NCBI GenBank assembly: GCA_039720395.1
Contig: CM077833.1
Location: forward strand, 21,835,771 to 21,899,770
Length of the DNA: 64,000 bases
Reading direction: 5' to 3'
Source of the DNA: Liquidambar formosana
Taxonomy: Eukaryota > Streptophyta > Magnoliopsida > Saxifragales > Altingiaceae
The notes beneath the pieces were generated by a model. That model worked only from the letters and a program-made list of their open reading frames with translations, ran no database searches and was not told the origin of the DNA. The translations under genes and the position numbers were made by a program. Positions 61,301 through 64,000 of this stretch are shown here, piece by piece; the first letter of the stretch is position 1; each line of letters starts with the position of its first letter.

Positions 61301-64000
61301 TGTTGTAGACAAGCCACTACGGATCCAGAGGATGTTTCTCAGGAACACTTGTAAGGCAGCCCACAAATGAAGGTTTCATGGTGTATCAAGGGCTAGACAT
61401 GGGAACACCCCGAACCCAATTGGCTATGTCTTTTAGTTCTAGGAGCATTTTGAGGTCTTTAATGGCTGCAATGGAGGAGTTGGATCTTCATGGTCACAAT
61501 GCTACTGTCAAATCTGACCATGCTCATATGTATCTTTATATCTTACGCGAGCAACAAATAGATGATCTTGTGCCATACTCCAAGTAATTCTATATTCTTG
61601 TTCCATTTTTGTCTATTCTTAGATAAGTTGATCAACTTCCATGGGATCTTATATTTGAAAAATTGTTGCCAGGAGAGTTGACATAGATGCTGGGCAGGAA
61701 GAAGCTGCAGTTGAGACAATCTTGGAAGAACTGGCACGTGAAATCCATACATATGTTGGTGTAAGAATGCATCGGTTAGGTGTTTGTGAGTGGGAAGTGA
61801 AGCTTTGGATGGCATCTGCTGGACAGGCCAGTGGTGCTTGGAGGATTGTGGTAGCAAATGTGACTGGTCATACCTGCACTGTGCATGTAAGTGTGTATAT
61901 CATTGCAGTTATTCAAAGAAAGGTCTTCCTCCCACCAATTTCTTTTCGGTGAAGAGTACCGTAGGGCTTGGTTTGCAAAACCGGACAACTAGCGGCCCAT
62001 ACAGGCATTCTTATAAAAAAAATAAAAATAAAAATGGTGGTCCCATACAGGCATCAGTGACAAGCACCATAGGCTGCACTCAGGCCTTAAACCATAAATC
62101 TTAATGATTGGTCATCTAATTATTTGATCAAGAGCTAAAACTTGTCTGATAGAATAATGTGATTAGCATTAGAGCATAAATTTATCTATCGGTTGGTATA
62201 ACCTGATTATTATAATATTTTGGGATGGCCCATGACATCAATTGAATATTGCCAGTTTAGACCATTCCTCTACTTGTCTGTCTCCCAGTAGACCTGGGAT
62301 TCAGACCTGTGACCTTTGAGGCTTGGGGTAAAGAATAAATGCAAGAATCTTAGTCCTCTACAAAAATTAATGGTCCAGATTGGCCAATGGGTGGAGTGCA
62401 ATTTTCAGTCATGCTAACTTCATATACTTATATCTTATGCAAATCAGCTACTACATAGTTCATTTAACGAAGTAATTCCCGTACAGTGGGAGCATAAAAT
62501 CTCATTATTAGTTAATTTGATGCCAATATATTCACTTTTATATGGCTCATAATTGCATTGGTGGTTAATATAACAATCAGATATACCGAGAACTAGAGGA
62601 TACCAGCAAACAAAGAGTGATCTACCATTCAGAATCTGCACGGGGTCCTCTGCATGGTGTACCAGTGAATGCTCAATATCAGTCTTTGGGGGTTCTTGAT
62701 CGCAAGCGTCTTTTGGCCAGGAGAAGTAGCACTACTTATTGCTATGATTTTCCACTGGTGAACACCATGAAACCTTTATACATTTACTGCAATATCATAT
62801 TTTTTTTAGATAATATATATATATATAATGTGGAAATATAAATATGCAGCTCAAAATATATTTTGAGGAGTTACCTTGTTTTCAGGCATTTGAGACAGCC
62901 TTGGAACGGTCATGGGCGTTCCAGTTCCCGGGTATTAACAAACCCAAGGATAAAGTTCTTAAAGTCACTGAGCTCATTTTTGCTGACCAAAAAGGTACCT
63001 GGGGTACTCCTCTTGTTTCCGTGGAGCGCCTACCCGGGCTCAATGATGTTGGCATGGTGGCCTGGTGTATGGAAATGTCAACTCCTGAGTTCCCTGGCGG
63101 AAGGAAAATTTTGATAGTTGCAAATGATGTCACCTTCAAAGCTGGTTCTTTTGGCCCAAGAGAGGATGCATTCTTCCTTGCAGTAACCAATCTTGCTTGC
63201 ACTAAGAAATTGCCTCTAATTTATCTGGCAGCAAATTCTGGAGCCCGTATTGGGGTAGCTGAGGAAATGAAAGCCTGCTTTAAAGTTGGTTGGTCTGATG
63301 AATCAAACCCTGAGCGTGGTTTTCAGTATATATATTTGACTCCCGAAGATCATACGTGCATCAGGTCATCCGTGATTGCGCATGAGTTAACGCTGGAAAA
63401 TGGGGAAATAAGATGGATAGTAGATTCCATTGTTGGGAAGGAGGATGGCTTGGGAGTTGAGAATTTGAGCGGCAGTGGAGCCATTGCTGGTGCATATTCA
63501 AAGGCATACACGGAAACATTTACCTTAACTTATGTGACTGGCAGAACTGTTGGAATAGGTGCTTATCTTGCTCGGCTTGGTATGCGGTGCATACAGAGGC
63601 TTGATCAGCCTATAATTCTGACTGGTTTTCTCTGCATTAAATAAACTTCTTGGCCGGGAGGTGTACAGCTCTCACATGCAACTTGGTGGACCTAAAATTA
63701 TGGCTACCAATGGGGTTGTTCATCTAACAGTTTCAGATGATCTTGAAGGGGTATCAGCTATTTTGAAGTGGTTAAGTTATGTTCCTCCCTATGTAGGTGG
63801 CCCACTTCCTATTTTGAGTCCCTTGGATCCTCCAGAAAGGCCTGTTGAGTACTTACCTGAGAACTCATGTGATCCTCGTGCTGCTGTTTGTGGTGCTCTG
63901 GATAGCAGTGGAAAGTGGCTGGGGGGTATTTTTGATAGGGATAGCTTTGTTGAGACGCTAGAAGGCTGGGCAAGGACAGTTGTAACAGGAAGGGCAAAGC
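51753..64000 (+). CDS. ACC1: Homomeric acetyl-CoA carboxylase (cytosolic type), 3' end outside window
   Basis: Makes malonyl-CoA from acetyl-CoA, bicarbonate and ATP for very-long-chain fatty acids, flavonoids and other cytosolic uses. Thirty coding exons: 51753-52127, 52594-52800, 52879-53041, 53269-53361, 53465-53560, 53772-53947, 54434-54527, 54625-54812, 54905-54955, 55041-55080, 56014-56138, 56230-56346, 56461-56535, 56626-56682, 56813-56917, 57464-57550, 57633-57824, 57898-58086, 58296-58406, 58492-58578, 58690-58866, 59322-59399, 59546-59668, 59885-60154, 60241-60582, 60890-61127, 61233-61583, 61673-61886, 62581-62757, 62886-64000. About 1,902 codons. Biotin carboxylase covers about residues 30-540 (ATP-binding GGGGKGIRK near 240); biotinyl Lys722 is in EVMKMCM; carboxyltransferase starts near 1530. 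No transit peptide is evident; the start MLEAQ fits relatives beginning MSEAQ. Six single-base insertions (near 52910, 53815, 53876, 60541, 61345, 63630) break the frame. Confidence 0.95.
55345..55445. repeat. (CA)n then (TATG)n microsatellite in ACC intron 10
   Basis: Fourteen CA units (55345-55372) run into mixed TATATG/TACATA and then TATG repeats to about 55442. This accounts for part of the 933-bp intron between the exons at 55041 and 56014; it is not coding. Confidence 0.9.
57750..57752 (+). other. Biotin-attachment lysine codon of ACC
   Basis: The AAG codon sits in the frame [11 protein letters not shown] of exon 17. MKM with a preceding Val is the form of the biotinyl motif in plant and other eukaryotic ACCs. 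Holocarboxylase synthetase attaches biotin to this lysine. Confidence 0.9.

Noticed and set aside
62882..63202. 106-codon minus-strand open frame
   Set aside because: Antisense shadow of the conserved ACC carboxyltransferase exon.

Overview
This window is nuclear DNA from a flowering plant, most likely a eudicot. The evidence is AT-rich intergenic DNA, many short spliced exons with GT-AG borders, plant-only gene families (a fascin-like + GH5 glycosidase, an FLZ zinc-finger protein, an LTPG lipid-transfer protein, a eukaryotic-type homomeric acetyl-CoA carboxylase) and plant transposon classes (Mutator and Tourist MITEs, a TRIM retrotransposon, L1-type LINE RNase H remnants). All recognised genes are on the + strand. 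I cannot name the species.

Positions 1-25,030 hold a tandem array of secreted GH5 beta-glucosidase-like genes. Copy 1 (130-4355, type A) is clearly degraded. Copy 2 (9490-14333, type B) and copy 3 (19947-24649, type B) are eight-exon genes of about 508 codons, complete except for single-base indels. A 3' fragment of another type-A gene (14757-14987) lies directly behind copy 2 and is followed by type-A 3' flank. The array is therefore best read as a duplicated A-B pair in which the second A gene was mostly deleted. Insertions distinguish the units: a Mutator-like MITE in the last exon of copy 1, a TRIM and LTR tandem duplication behind copy 1, an LTR and a 1.6-kb hAT-like element in front of copy 3, and a LINE in intron 3 of copy 3.

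Positions 25,030-32,500 are gene-poor, with RNase H remnants of decayed LINEs. A two-exon FLZ-domain gene lies at 32506-33922. A long gene-poor stretch follows, then a three-exon GPI-anchored-type lipid transfer protein gene (42712-44274) with a 27-nt microexon. The next gene-poor stretch carries MITEs.

From 51753 to the window end runs a homomeric (cytosolic-type) acetyl-CoA carboxylase gene. Thirty coding exons are visible, about 1,902 of roughly 2,260 codons. They cover biotin carboxylase, biotin carrier (biotinyl lysine codon at 57750) and most of carboxyltransferase; the 3' end is outside the window.

Six single-base insertions break the frame of this otherwise perfectly conserved gene, and similar single-base indels break GH5 copies 2 and 3. 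The common pattern suggests assembly consensus errors rather than pseudogenes. The four gene types have no evident pathway in common: cell-wall or glycoside hydrolysis, stress and nutrient signalling scaffolding, apoplastic lipid binding, and cytosolic malonyl-CoA supply.
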